This document shows positions 1 to 5,581 of a DNA stretch of 7,197 nucleotides, piece by piece. The notes beneath the pieces are model-generated. The model worked only from the letters and a program-made list of their open reading frames with translations, had not been told where the DNA came from and did no database searches. The translations under genes were made by a program, and so were the position numbers. Numbering within the stretch: position 1 is the first letter of the stretch; each line of letters begins with the position of its first letter. Origin of the DNA: Planctomycetota bacterium (GTDB taxonomy: Bacteria > Planctomycetota > Planctomycetia > Pirellulales > Pirellulaceae); assembly GCA_019347795.1 (NCBI GenBank), contig JAHWKS010000264.1, positions 1 through 7,197 on the forward strand, given 5' to 3'.

Positions 1-2
1 CC

Positions 3-470
3 CGTAGCGTCGGCGAGCTCTCGAAGGTGGAAATCGACGCAATCTACGCCGCCCCCTGCCAGGCCGCCCAGCAGACCGCTCACGCCCTGGCCGCCGATCA
101 CGATGTGCGGGTGAAGGTGATCGAGAAGCTGCAGAACCTGAACCAGGGATTGTGGCACGGGAAGCTGATCGAGGAGTTGAAGAAGAACCAGCCCCGCGTC
201 TATAAACAGTGGCAGGAACATCCCCAATCGGTCTGCCCGCCGCAAGGGGAGCCGTTTGCCCATGCACAGACCCGCGTGCGGGGCGCGCTGGCGAAACTGC
301 TCAGGAAGCATCGCTCGGGAATCATCGCCCTCGTGGCGCCCGAGCCGGTGGCCAGCCTGATTCGCAGCGCGCTGACGCACGGCGAGTTGGGAGATCTCTG
401 GAAAGCTGAATGCGAATGCGGCGATTGGGAGCTGATCGATGTCGGTCCGGCGCCCGCCGCTAGCTACTGA
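3..470 (+). CDS. Histidine-phosphatase-like protein, 5' partial, probably catalytically degenerate
   Basis: The frame is open to the left edge, so the true start and the N-terminal RHG motif lie outside the window; a GTG at 27 is internal. The visible part follows the phosphoglycerate-mutase-like (histidine phosphatase) fold: [16 protein letters not shown] matches the usual block of the form YSSPLxRAx[14 protein letters not shown] matches LxExxxGxWx[19 protein letters not shown] matches PxGES...R, and [18 protein letters not shown] matches the VVSHGxxIRxLL block. At the positions normally occupied by catalytic residues, Arg is Ala, the acid Glu is Asn, and the second catalytic His is replaced within APEP. 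The fold is therefore recognisable but ordinary phosphatase activity is doubtful; a structural or regulatory role is possible. The stop at 468-470 lies inside or just before accD, which suggests co-transcription. The family call is fairly sure, the function is not. Confidence 0.75.
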   Translation, partial: RSVGELSKVEIDAIYAAPCQAAQQTAHALAADHDVRVKVIEKLQNLNQGLWHGKLIEELKKNQPRVYKQWQEHPQSVCPPQGEPFAHAQTRVRGALAKLLRKHRSGIIALVAPEPVASLIRSALTHGELGDLWKAECECGDWELIDVGPAPAASY

Positions 471-1326
471 GTCCATGGCGGATTCCGCGGAGCATCGCGA
501 CAACTCGGAGGAAGCGGGACGGCGGCCTAAGCGCGGCGTGCCGGAGGGGCTGTGGCTGCGCTGCCCCGGCTGCCAGCAGACGGTGTTTCGCAAGCAGGTC
601 GAGCAGCTTCTCAGCGTCTGCCCCGAGTGCGATCATCACTTCTACGTCTCCGCCCAGGACCGCATTCGCCAGGTGCTGGACGACGGCACCTTCGAGGAGT
701 GGGACGCCGGACTGCGTCCCACCGATCCGCTGGGCTTCACGGATAAGACGCCGTACCGCGAGAAGCTGATCGCCGAGCAAAAGCGGACCGGCTTGACCGA
801 TGCCGCGATCACCGGCGGCGGCATGATCCGCGCCCGCCGCGTGGCGATCGGCGTCACCGATTCCGCCTTCATCATGGGAAGCATGGGCTCGGTCGTGGGA
901 GAGCGGCTCACGCGACTCGTGGAGCGGGCCACCGAGCAGGGATTGCCGCTGATCATCATCAGCGGCTCCGGCGGCGGCGCCCGGATGCACGAGGGGATTC
1001 TCTCGCTGATGCAAATGGCGAAAGTCTCGGCCGCACTGGCGCGGTACGATCAGGCGGGCGGGCTGTTTATATCCGTGCTTACCAATCCCACGATGGGCGG
1101 CGTGGCGGCCAGCTTTGCTTCGCTGGGCGACTTGGTGATCGCCGAGCCGAAGGCGCTGATCGGCTTCGCCGGGCCGCGAACAATCAAGGCCACCATTCGC
1201 CTGGAGCTGCCCAAGGGGTTCCAGACTAGCGAATTCCTGCTGGAGCATGGCTTCATCGATCGCATCGTTCCCCGGGCGCAGCTCAAGAGCGAGATCGCCC
1301 GCGCCATCGACTATTGCGGCAAGTAA
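439..1326 (+). CDS. accD: Acetyl-CoA carboxylase carboxyltransferase subunit beta
   Basis: AccD pairs with AccA to transfer the carboxyl group from carboxybiotin to acetyl-CoA, giving malonyl-CoA for fatty acid synthesis in the cytoplasm. The 295-residue product has the N-terminal zinc ribbon (C42, C45, C61, C64, with CPECDHH), then the crotonase-like carboxyltransferase core: [14 protein letters not shown] (145-158), SGSGGGARM (175-183), [27 protein letters not shown] and [13 protein letters not shown]. It aligns over nearly its whole length with E. coli AccD (304 aa) but lacks that protein's short C-terminal extension. Start choice: ATG 439 has GGGAG at 427-431, 7 nt upstream, and overlaps the preceding gene by 32 nt. 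ATG 475 (283 aa, no clear Shine-Dalgarno) leaves a leader closer in length to E. coli and is a real alternative. accA is not in view. The glycine loop is one residue longer than in E. coli. Confidence 0.97.
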   Translation: MSVRRPPLATESMADSAEHRDNSEEAGRRPKRGVPEGLWLRCPGCQQTVFRKQVEQLLSVCPECDHHFYVSAQDRIRQVLDDGTFEEWDAGLRPTDPLGFTDKTPYREKLIAEQKRTGLTDAAITGGGMIRARRVAIGVTDSAFIMGSMGSVVGERLTRLVERATEQGLPLIIISGSGGGARMHEGILSLMQMAKVSAALARYDQAGGLFISVLTNPTMGGVAASFASLGDLVIAEPKALIGFAGPRTIKATIRLELPKGFQTSEFLLEHGFIDRIVPRAQLKSEIARAIDYCGK

Positions 1327-1338
1327 AAGCGGTTCATC

Positions 1339-2298
1339 ATGCGCGTTCTTTCGGGAATTCAACCCACCGGCCGGTTCCACTGGGGCAATTACTTCGGCGC
1401 CATCCGGCAGTACATCGCCTTGCAGAACGAGGATGAGGCGTATTACTTCATCGCCAACCTGCACGCGCTGACGACCATTCGCGAGCGCGACGTGCTGCGG
1501 CGAAACACACTCGAGGCGGCGATGGATCTTTTGGCCCTCGGCCTGGATCCGCAGAAGGCGACGCTGTTCGTGCAGTCCGACGTGCCGGAGGTTTCCGAGC
1601 TGTCGTGGATCCTGATGACGATCACCTCCCGCGGCCGGCTGGAGCGTTGCCACGCCTTCAAGGAGAAGAAGTCGAAGGGGCTGCCGGCCGACATGGGCCT
1701 CTTCACTTATCCCGTGCTGATGGCGGCGGACATTCTGGCCTACGACTCGAACTGGGTGCCGGTGGGGGAAGATCAGGTGCAGCATATCGAGGTTTGCCGC
1801 GACCTGGCCAAGGCGTTCAATCACCGTTACGGCGAGGCGTTCGTCGTCCCGGAAGCCCGCCTCCTGCCCCACGCCGCCCGCGTGCCCGGCACGGACGGCG
1901 AAAAGATGTCCAAGAGCTACAACAACACCATCGAGGTCTTCGAAGACGTGAAGGCGATGCGCAAAAAGGTGATGCGCATCGAGACCGACTCCCGGCCGAT
2001 GGAAGAGCCGAAGGCCCCCGAGGGGGATCACCTCTTCCAGCTTTGTTCGCTCTTCGTCGATGCCGAGAAGCGCGAGAGCCTGGCGGATCTCTATCGCCGC
2101 GGCGGCTTCGGCTACGGGCAGGTGAAGAAGATGCTCGCCGACGAGGCGGAATCGTTCTTCGCCGCCGCCCGCGAAAAGCGCGCGGAGTTGGAAGCCCATC
2201 CCGAGCGCGTCACGGAAATTCTCGCCGACGGCGCGACCCGCGCCCGCCGCAAAGCGAGAGCGGTCCTCGACCGCGTCCAAGAGGCTTGCGGATTATGA
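1339..2298 (+). CDS. trpS: Tryptophan--tRNA ligase
   Basis: This class Ic synthetase charges tRNA-Trp with tryptophan using ATP in the cytoplasm. The 319-residue product has the full Rossmann-type catalytic domain. [16 protein letters not shown] carries the HIGH-equivalent HWGN (14-17), and [26 protein letters not shown] (124-138), [10 protein letters not shown] (142-151) and [10 protein letters not shown] with KMSKS at 189-193 follow. The C-terminal helical region (about 200-319) ends in a basic stretch of the [13 protein letters not shown] type. The length is normal for bacterial TrpRS and no motif is missing. It starts 12 nt after the accD stop with no strong Shine-Dalgarno, so it is probably read from the same transcript, although accD and trpS have no direct pathway link. 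The next gene lies about 150 nt downstream, across a hairpin-rich repeat that may also end this transcript. Confidence 0.97.
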   Translation: MRVLSGIQPTGRFHWGNYFGAIRQYIALQNEDEAYYFIANLHALTTIRERDVLRRNTLEAAMDLLALGLDPQKATLFVQSDVPEVSELSWILMTITSRGRLERCHAFKEKKSKGLPADMGLFTYPVLMAADILAYDSNWVPVGEDQVQHIEVCRDLAKAFNHRYGEAFVVPEARLLPHAARVPGTDGEKMSKSYNNTIEVFEDVKAMRKKVMRIETDSRPMEEPKAPEGDHLFQLCSLFVDAEKRESLADLYRRGGFGYGQVKKMLADEAESFFAAAREKRAELEAHPERVTEILADGATRARRKARAVLDRVQEACGL

Positions 2299-2343
2299 TA
2301 CTAGCAACCACGTTATCTGCCAAACGAGGGTTTCCGCCCTTCC

Positions 2344-2448
2344 GCCCCAACGGGGCAGCCATACGATAGCCCAGGGCAAGCGCAGCGGCGAAGCCGCGAA
2401 GCGCCGCCCTGGGAACTCAGTCACCCAATTCCGAAGCCCTGAAAGGGC
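2344..2448 (+). repeat. REP-like palindromic element of three hairpins
   Basis: Three inverted repeats lie in tandem. Hairpin 1 (2344-2356) is GCCCC-AAC-GGGGC. Hairpin 2 (2370-2413) pairs CCCAGGGC (2370-2377) with GCCCTGGG (2406-2413), and nests GCGC (2380-2383) with GCGC (2401-2404) and GCGGC-GAA-GCCGC (2385-2397), giving about 17 bp interrupted by small internal loops. Hairpin 3 (2436-2448) is GCCCT-GAA-AGGGC. The region is non-coding, between the trpS stop and the next start. Hairpin 3 ends 6 nt before the ATG at 2455, so its AAAGG (2442-2446) could also serve as a Shine-Dalgarno. Elements of this style are, as I recall, common in planctomycete intergenic regions, but only one copy is seen here and its repeat nature cannot be tested from the window. 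It could also work as a transcript end or stabiliser for trpS. Confidence 0.7.
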
Positions 2449-2454
2449 GACACC

Positions 2455-2688
2455 ATGACTCGTCAATCCAAAATCACCTATCGCGGAATTGTTCGCGGTG
2501 GTGTTGTGGAATTCATGGATGGACCAAAGCTGCCAGACGGCACGCGCGTCCAAGTGCAACTCATGCCGCACGACGCCGGCGATGCAGACATCTCCGACGC
2601 GACCGGCTGGCCGCCCGGCTACTTCGAGGAAACCTACGGCGCCATTACCGACGACACATTCATTCGTCCCGATCAAGGCGACGCCTGA
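2455..2688 (+). CDS. Small antitoxin-like protein (DUF104/VapB-like), apparently without a toxin
   Basis: The 77-residue product resembles small antitoxins of the AF2212/DUF104 type. The N-terminal part has ITYRGIVRGGVVEF (7-20), followed by the signature-like KLPDGTRVQVQL (25-36). This fits the family pattern of a beta-hairpin plus LPEGTRVxV. The C-terminal tail has WPPGYFEETYGAI, a form I associate with antitoxins that sit upstream of PIN-domain VapC toxins. The only in-frame start is ATG 2455; AAAGG from the adjacent repeat hairpin lies 8 nt upstream. After the stop, 39 nt separate it from the next gene, whose product has no PIN motifs and does not look like a toxin. An orphan antitoxin, a remnant of a lost pair, or a solo regulator are all possible. 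The family call is moderate and the role unproven. Confidence 0.6.
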   Translation: MTRQSKITYRGIVRGGVVEFMDGPKLPDGTRVQVQLMPHDAGDADISDATGWPPGYFEETYGAITDDTFIRPDQGDA

Positions 2689-2727
2689 TAATTTCAAGTC
2701 CGCCTGGGGATCGTTCACTGATGTCGC

Positions 2728-3501
2728 ATGTCGAGTTCCGACAATTTCATCGACGGCGTCTTCAACTACTGCGATCGCTGGTGTGAGCGGTGTCCGCTCA
2801 CGACTCGCTGCCGGGTGTTCGCATCCGAGCAGCAGTTTCGCGAGGACGCGGCCCGTAGTGATGACGAGAACGCCGAATTCTGGTCCGCGTTGGACCAAGT
2901 CGCGGAAGATTCAATCGACGATGAGCCGCTTTGGGTCGGCGATGAAAACGACACTTCGCACGAGTCGCGGCTGGACAAGTTGGCGGAGCGAGACCCGCTC
3001 GTGCAGCTTTCCCGCGATTATGCGATGGCCGTTCATCGATGGCTGCAAGGACACGAGGATGATTTTTCCTCGGAAGATGATCGCATGCGCTCGACCCGCG
3101 ATCCCGTCTCCCCCGGCGAAGCGCTGGAGGTGATTTCCTGGCATCACTTCCAGATCTCGGTGAAGCTGGCCCGGGCCGCGGGCGGCCGGGATTCCGCGGA
3201 GCTCGAGGACGAAGATGAGGACAAATCGTGGGATGCCGGCAGTGGCTGGATCGACGACGAGGAAGAGGAAATCCAAGACATCGTCCGCCAGACTCACCTG
3301 CACGATGCCGACGGCTCGGCCAAAGTAGCGCTCTTGGGCATCGAGCGCTCGATCGGCGCCTGGACGATTCTCCGCGACGCCTTCCCGGCCGAGGATGAGC
3401 AGATTCAAGACTTCCAGCGCCGCCTGGCTCGGCTGCGGAGAATGCTGGTGGCGGAGTTTCCCGGCGCCCGCACGTTCCGCCGTCCGGGATTCGACGATTA
3501 A
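2728..3501 (+). CDS. Uncharacterised acidic protein with N-terminal four-cysteine cluster
   Basis: I do not recognise a named family. The 257-residue product begins with NYCDRWCERCPLTTRCRVF, placing Cys at 15, 19, 22 and 28 (C-x3-C-x2-C-x5-C). These are the only cysteines in the protein and could bind zinc or an iron-sulfur cluster. I have an impression of similar YCDRWCERC openings in hypothetical proteins of Planctomycetes and Bacteroidetes. The middle is strongly acidic (ELEDEDEDKSWD near 192-203; DDEEEEIQD near 210-218) and probably soluble; no signal peptide or membrane segment is seen. The last third (about 223-257) is helical and basic (QRRLARLRRMLV). ATG 2728 is the first in-frame start and has no clear Shine-Dalgarno. 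The segment encoding the last 36 residues is duplicated beyond the next gene, at 4520-4632. Confidence 0.8.
   Translation: MSSSDNFIDGVFNYCDRWCERCPLTTRCRVFASEQQFREDAARSDDENAEFWSALDQVAEDSIDDEPLWVGDENDTSHESRLDKLAERDPLVQLSRDYAMAVHRWLQGHEDDFSSEDDRMRSTRDPVSPGEALEVISWHHFQISVKLARAAGGRDSAELEDEDEDKSWDAGSGWIDDEEEEIQDIVRQTHLHDADGSAKVALLGIERSIGAWTILRDAFPAEDEQIQDFQRRLARLRRMLVAEFPGARTFRRPGFDD
3389..3499 (+). repeat. 111-bp direct repeat, copy A (inside the 3' end of the four-cysteine gene)
   Basis: This copy matches 4520-4630 at a constant offset of 1131 nt, with two mismatches (3451 G/A and 3453 G/C) that change one Ala codon (gcg) to Thr (acc). It starts at the last two bases of an Ala codon and ends at the first base of the stop. 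The stop is completed as TAA here and as TGA in copy B. The two copies bracket the Rpn-family gene. Confidence 0.95.
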
Positions 3502-3615
3502 CGGCAGCATGCCGCCGACTCACCTACTCTCTCGGCTTCGCCGCTGGTCGGCCCGACCTCGGCGCCATCGCCGCGATCTTTTCGATCGCACACCATCGCT
3601 GTACCGGCTTTGCTT

Positions 3616-3644
3616 GAGGCAACGGTGGTCGCTACCATCACGGT
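3616..3644 (+). promoter_or_regulatory. Possible stem-loop in the leader of the Rpn-family gene
   Basis: GGTGGT (3624-3629) can pair with ACCATC (3634-3639), using one G-U pair, around a CGCT loop. A GAGG (3616-3619) lies 25 nt before the ATG at 3645, which is too far for normal initiation, but folding the 16-nt hairpin would leave about 9 nt. No other Shine-Dalgarno is close to the start. The pairing is visible; its function is inferred. The rest of the 143-nt gap from 3502 shows no gene or clear promoter. Confidence 0.3.
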
Positions 3645-4487
3645 ATGTCGCACGTCTATGACGCCAGCACAAAGTATCTTTTGGACGCTCGCCTGGCGGA
3701 TTGGCTCCCGTTGTGCGGGTACAGCACGTCGGCGCAGGTCGAGGTGATCGACGCCGACCTGGCCACCGTCACCGCCGCTGCGGACCGCGTGTTGCGGGTG
3801 AATGAAGATCCTGCGTGGCTGTTGCACGTGGAACTGCAGTCCAGCCGCGATCCGGATTTCGCCGACCGGCTGCCGGCGTATAATATCCTGTTGGAGCGCC
3901 GTCACCACCGCCGCGTGCGGACGGTTGCTGTACTGCTGCGGCAAGCAGCCGACGCCCCGGAGCTAAGCGGCGTTCACCAGCGCGGCTTCCCGGGCGAATC
4001 GCCTTACCTGACGTTTCACTACCACGTGGTGCGTTTGTGGGAACTGCCCCCGGAAACCTTTCTCAGCGGCGGCCTCGGGATCGTGCCGCTTGCGCCGCTC
4101 GCGGCCGTAAGCGAGGACGAGCTTCCGGCGGTCGTGCACCGCATGGAGGAGCGAATCGGGGAAGCCGCGACGCCGGATGAAGGCGGCGTGCTGTGGACTG
4201 CGGCTACCGTGTTAATGGGATTGCGCTACAGCAAAGCGCTCGCTGCTGAACTACTTCGTGGAGTGCATGGGATGAAAGATTCCGTAACCTATCAGGCGAT
4301 TGTCGAAGAGGGGGAGGTGAAGGCGTTGCACAAGATCCTCCTCGTTCAAGGCGCCAAGCGATTTGGTCCTCCGAATGAGTTCATCGAGCAGGCGTTGCGT
4401 TCCATCACCGAAGTGGATCGTCTGAACGACCTCGCCGGCCGCATCCTCGATGTCTCAAGCTGGGAGGAGCTGTTGGCTACGGACTGA
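3645..4487 (+). CDS. Rpn family recombination-promoting nuclease / putative transposase (PD-(D/E)XK)
   Basis: The 280-residue product has the layout of Rpn/transposase_31-like proteins. It opens with YDASTKYLLDARLADWL (5-21). The nuclease core follows: VEVIDADLATVTAAADRVLRV (32-52), with a candidate catalytic Asp at D47, then LLHVELQSS (59-67), where E63-x-Q65 fits the family's E-x-Q half of the PD-(D/E)XK site. A strand block, RTVAVLL, comes next. The C-terminal domain (about 210-280, with KRFGPPNEFIEQAL and LDVSSWEELL) resembles DUF4351. E. coli Rpn proteins are DNA endonucleases that promote RecA-independent recombination, and some act in phage defence; that role is transferred by family, not shown here. 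The active-site residues look intact. The gene lies between two 111-bp copies of its neighbour's 3' end, and a 22-bp piece of it is repeated just past its stop. The upstream spacing suggests its own transcript. It could be a domesticated copy. Confidence 0.85.
   Translation: MSHVYDASTKYLLDARLADWLPLCGYSTSAQVEVIDADLATVTAAADRVLRVNEDPAWLLHVELQSSRDPDFADRLPAYNILLERRHHRRVRTVAVLLRQAADAPELSGVHQRGFPGESPYLTFHYHVVRLWELPPETFLSGGLGIVPLAPLAAVSEDELPAVVHRMEERIGEAATPDEGGVLWTAATVLMGLRYSKALAAELLRGVHGMKDSVTYQAIVEEGEVKALHKILLVQGAKRFGPPNEFIEQALRSITEVDRLNDLAGRILDVSSWEELLATD
4255..4276 (+). repeat. 22-bp direct repeat, copy 1 (inside the Rpn-family gene)
   Basis: This copy is identical to 4489-4510 (offset 234). It encodes part of LRGVHGMK within the gene and contains the candidate internal GGAG and ATG. 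Beyond the exact match, 3 of the next 4 bases also agree. Confidence 0.9.
4260..4274 (+). promoter_or_regulatory. Candidate internal ribosome-binding site and ATG within the Rpn-family gene
   Basis: GGAG (4260-4263) stands 8 nt before an in-frame ATG (4272-4274, Met210). Initiation here would make a 71-residue protein consisting of the C-terminal DUF4351-like domain only. Intragenic C-terminal products that inhibit the full-length nuclease have been reported for E. coli Rpn proteins. Here the spacing is all that is seen; translation is inferred. Confidence 0.3.
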
Positions 4488-4488
4488 T

Positions 4489-4510
4489 TTCGTGGAGTGC
4501 ATGGGATGAA
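4489..4510 (+). repeat. 22-bp direct repeat, copy 2 (just downstream of the Rpn-family stop)
   Basis: An exact copy of 4255-4276 begins 2 nt after the Rpn-family stop and 10 nt before the second 111-bp repeat. It is out of any long frame: its second ATG (4506) would give only 7 codons. It is best read as a leftover of a rearrangement or of a former second copy of the gene. Confidence 0.85.
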
Positions 4511-4519
4511 CGATCTCGC

Positions 4520-4632
4520 CCGAGGATGAGCAGATTCAAGACTTCCAGCGCCGCCTGGCTCGGCTGCGGAGAATGCTGGTGACCGAGTTTCCCGGCGCCC
4601 GCACGTTCCGCCGTCCGGGATTCGACGATTGA
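4520..4632 (+). pseudogene. Duplicated 3' fragment of the four-cysteine gene (direct repeat copy B)
   Basis: Bases 4520-4630 repeat 3389-3499 with 109 of 111 identical, and keep the reading frame of the last 36 residues (EDEQIQDFQRRLARL onward) up to a TGA at 4630-4632. In frame, the sequence is open only from 4510 (a TGA sits at 4507-4509). No start codon lies ahead of the fragment; an internal ATG at 4573 would yield about 19 residues. It is therefore a gene fragment, not a gene. Conservation of the frame with only an Ala-to-Thr codon change suggests a recent duplication. Which copy keeps the ancestral downstream sequence cannot be decided here. Confidence 0.85.
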
Positions 4633-4666
4633 GGTTCGGCCTCGCCGCCCGACTTGCATGGGACGC

Positions 4667-5428
4667 TCAAGACATCAGCTCGCCCAACTGGTGCTCGAGC
4701 TTCGCCACCGTGTCCCGCAGCTCGCTCATCTGGCGGACTTCTTCGCGGAGGCGGGCGACCGCGGCTCGCAGCTCGGCCACCTCGACGCGCAGCTCCGCGA
4801 TCACATCCGGCGGCGCCGAAGCGGCGGCCGATCGCTCGACCGGGCGCGATTCATTTCGCGGCGGCGATGACCCTCCGCCGGCGAAGCGGCGACGCAACTC
4901 TTCCATCTCCCGCTGCGGATAGAGATTGTGCGCGACCACCTGGCCGCGCCCCTCGGGAGTGAGCGAGACGACGAGGTTCTTCTCGATCAGCGACTGCAGG
5001 ATCGGCCGGAGGGTTTCGAGGCTGTCGATCGGGTCCATCCGCGCCGCCCGGCCGCGCAGCTCGCCGACCGTTTGCTCCCCTCGCAGGAGCAGCTCGGCCA
5101 TGACCGAAAGCTCGACCTTGTCCACGCCCAGCCACTCGTAAAGATAGTGGCGATACTTGGGGACGCGGCCGTCGCCTTGAATCTCCCCCACGGCGCCCCA
5201 CTCCCGAAGCTGCTCCAGGGCCGACTCGACCTGATCGGGCGCCAGCTCCATCTGCGGTTCGCGATTGCTCTTCTGGTTACACCCGGTCGTGAGCGCATTG
5301 AGCGTAATCGGGTACGCGTTGGGTGTCGTCTTCGCCTTCTCGACCAGCACCCCCAGAATCCGCCGCTGATGCGACGAGAGCGGCCGCCACTGCGGCGCCT
5401 GCTTTTCCTGCTCCTGCGCCACCGCCAT
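4667..5428 (-). CDS. yceH: YceH family protein (DUF480 / UPF0502)
   Basis: The family is widespread but its function is not established; its fold is two winged-helix domains, so nucleic-acid or protein binding is often supposed. The 253-residue product shows winged helix 1 at about 14-80 (LSSHQRRILGVLVEKAKTTP, then ITLNALTTGCNQKSNREP, where NQKSNREP at 51-58 is the family signature). Winged helix 2 lies at about 100-175 (LSVMAELLLRGEQTVGELR). A low-complexity linker leads to a C-terminal heptad-rich coiled coil at about 208-252 (VAELRAAVARLREEV). E. coli YceH is about 215 residues, so the linker makes this one longer. ATG at 5428 is chosen because AGGGAGG lies 5 nt upstream; an in-frame ATG at 5464 would add 12 residues but lacks that support. 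It converges with the four-cysteine/Rpn region, ending 34 nt from the duplicated fragment. Confidence 0.93.
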   Translation of the reverse strand: MAVAQEQEKQAPQWRPLSSHQRRILGVLVEKAKTTPNAYPITLNALTTGCNQKSNREPQMELAPDQVESALEQLREWGAVGEIQGDGRVPKYRHYLYEWLGVDKVELSVMAELLLRGEQTVGELRGRAARMDPIDSLETLRPILQSLIEKNLVVSLTPEGRGQVVAHNLYPQREMEELRRRFAGGGSSPPRNESRPVERSAAASAPPDVIAELRVEVAELRAAVARLREEVRQMSELRDTVAKLEHQLGELMS

Positions 5429-5433
5429 AGCCG

Positions 5434-5440
5434 CCTCCCT
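5434..5440 (-). promoter_or_regulatory. Strong Shine-Dalgarno for yceH
   Basis: The minus strand reads AGGGAGG followed by CGGCT and the ATG at 5428. This is the strongest ribosome-binding site in the window and it decides the yceH start. Confidence 0.85.
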
Positions 5441-5508
5441 AAGCCAAAGCATCGAGAACCACACGCGGCAATCTACGAACGCCGCCCCCGCGAATCAAGG
5501 GCTTCCCG

Positions 5509-5514
5509 ATTATA
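5509..5514 (-). promoter_or_regulatory. Candidate -10 box for yceH
   Basis: The minus strand carries a perfect TATAAT about 80 nt upstream of the yceH ATG. No convincing -35 hexamer lies 16-18 nt further up, so this is tentative. It would give yceH its own promoter rather than read-through from the HEAT-protein gene. Confidence 0.4.
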
Positions 5515-5559
5515 GGAAATAAGGTGGTGCGGCGGGATCCCACGCATGGAGGCTGGGAG

Positions 5560-5574
5560 CGCGGTTTTGCCGCG
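5560..5574 (-). terminator. Weak GC hairpin just after the HEAT-protein gene
   Basis: CGCGG and CCGCG flank a 5-nt loop, 7 nt beyond the stop at 5582. There is no T-run, so it is not a standard intrinsic terminator; it may stabilise or help end the transcript. Confidence 0.25.
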
Positions 5575-5581
5575 GCGCGCA

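Noticed and set aside
460..2280. A very long minus-strand open frame (about 606 codons) opposite accD and trpS
   Set aside because: It is the antisense of two firmly identified genes, in GC-rich DNA where such open frames are expected, and its translation shows no family motif.
2344..2448. CRISPR array or riboswitch
   Set aside because: There are palindromes but no regularly spaced direct repeats, and no recognisable riboswitch core. A REP-like element fits better.
2489..3133. A plus-strand open frame spanning the antitoxin-like gene and the start of the four-cysteine gene
   Set aside because: It overlaps two better-supported frames and has a Ser/Arg/Pro/Thr-rich composition typical of a shadow frame; it is not the missing toxin.
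3389..4630. Insertion sequence with target-site duplication
   Set aside because: The flanking repeats are 111 bp, no terminal inverted repeats are seen, and the internal gene is an Rpn-type nuclease, not a DDE or HUH transposase. A classical IS is not supported.
4631..4643. GAGG-TTCGG-CCTC hairpin as a bidirectional terminator between convergent genes
   Set aside because: The stem is only 4 bp and there is no T-run on either strand.
4477..4659. Small minus-strand open frame over the duplicated fragment
   Set aside because: It is the antisense of the repeat; the same frame appears opposite the first copy, so it merely reflects the duplication.
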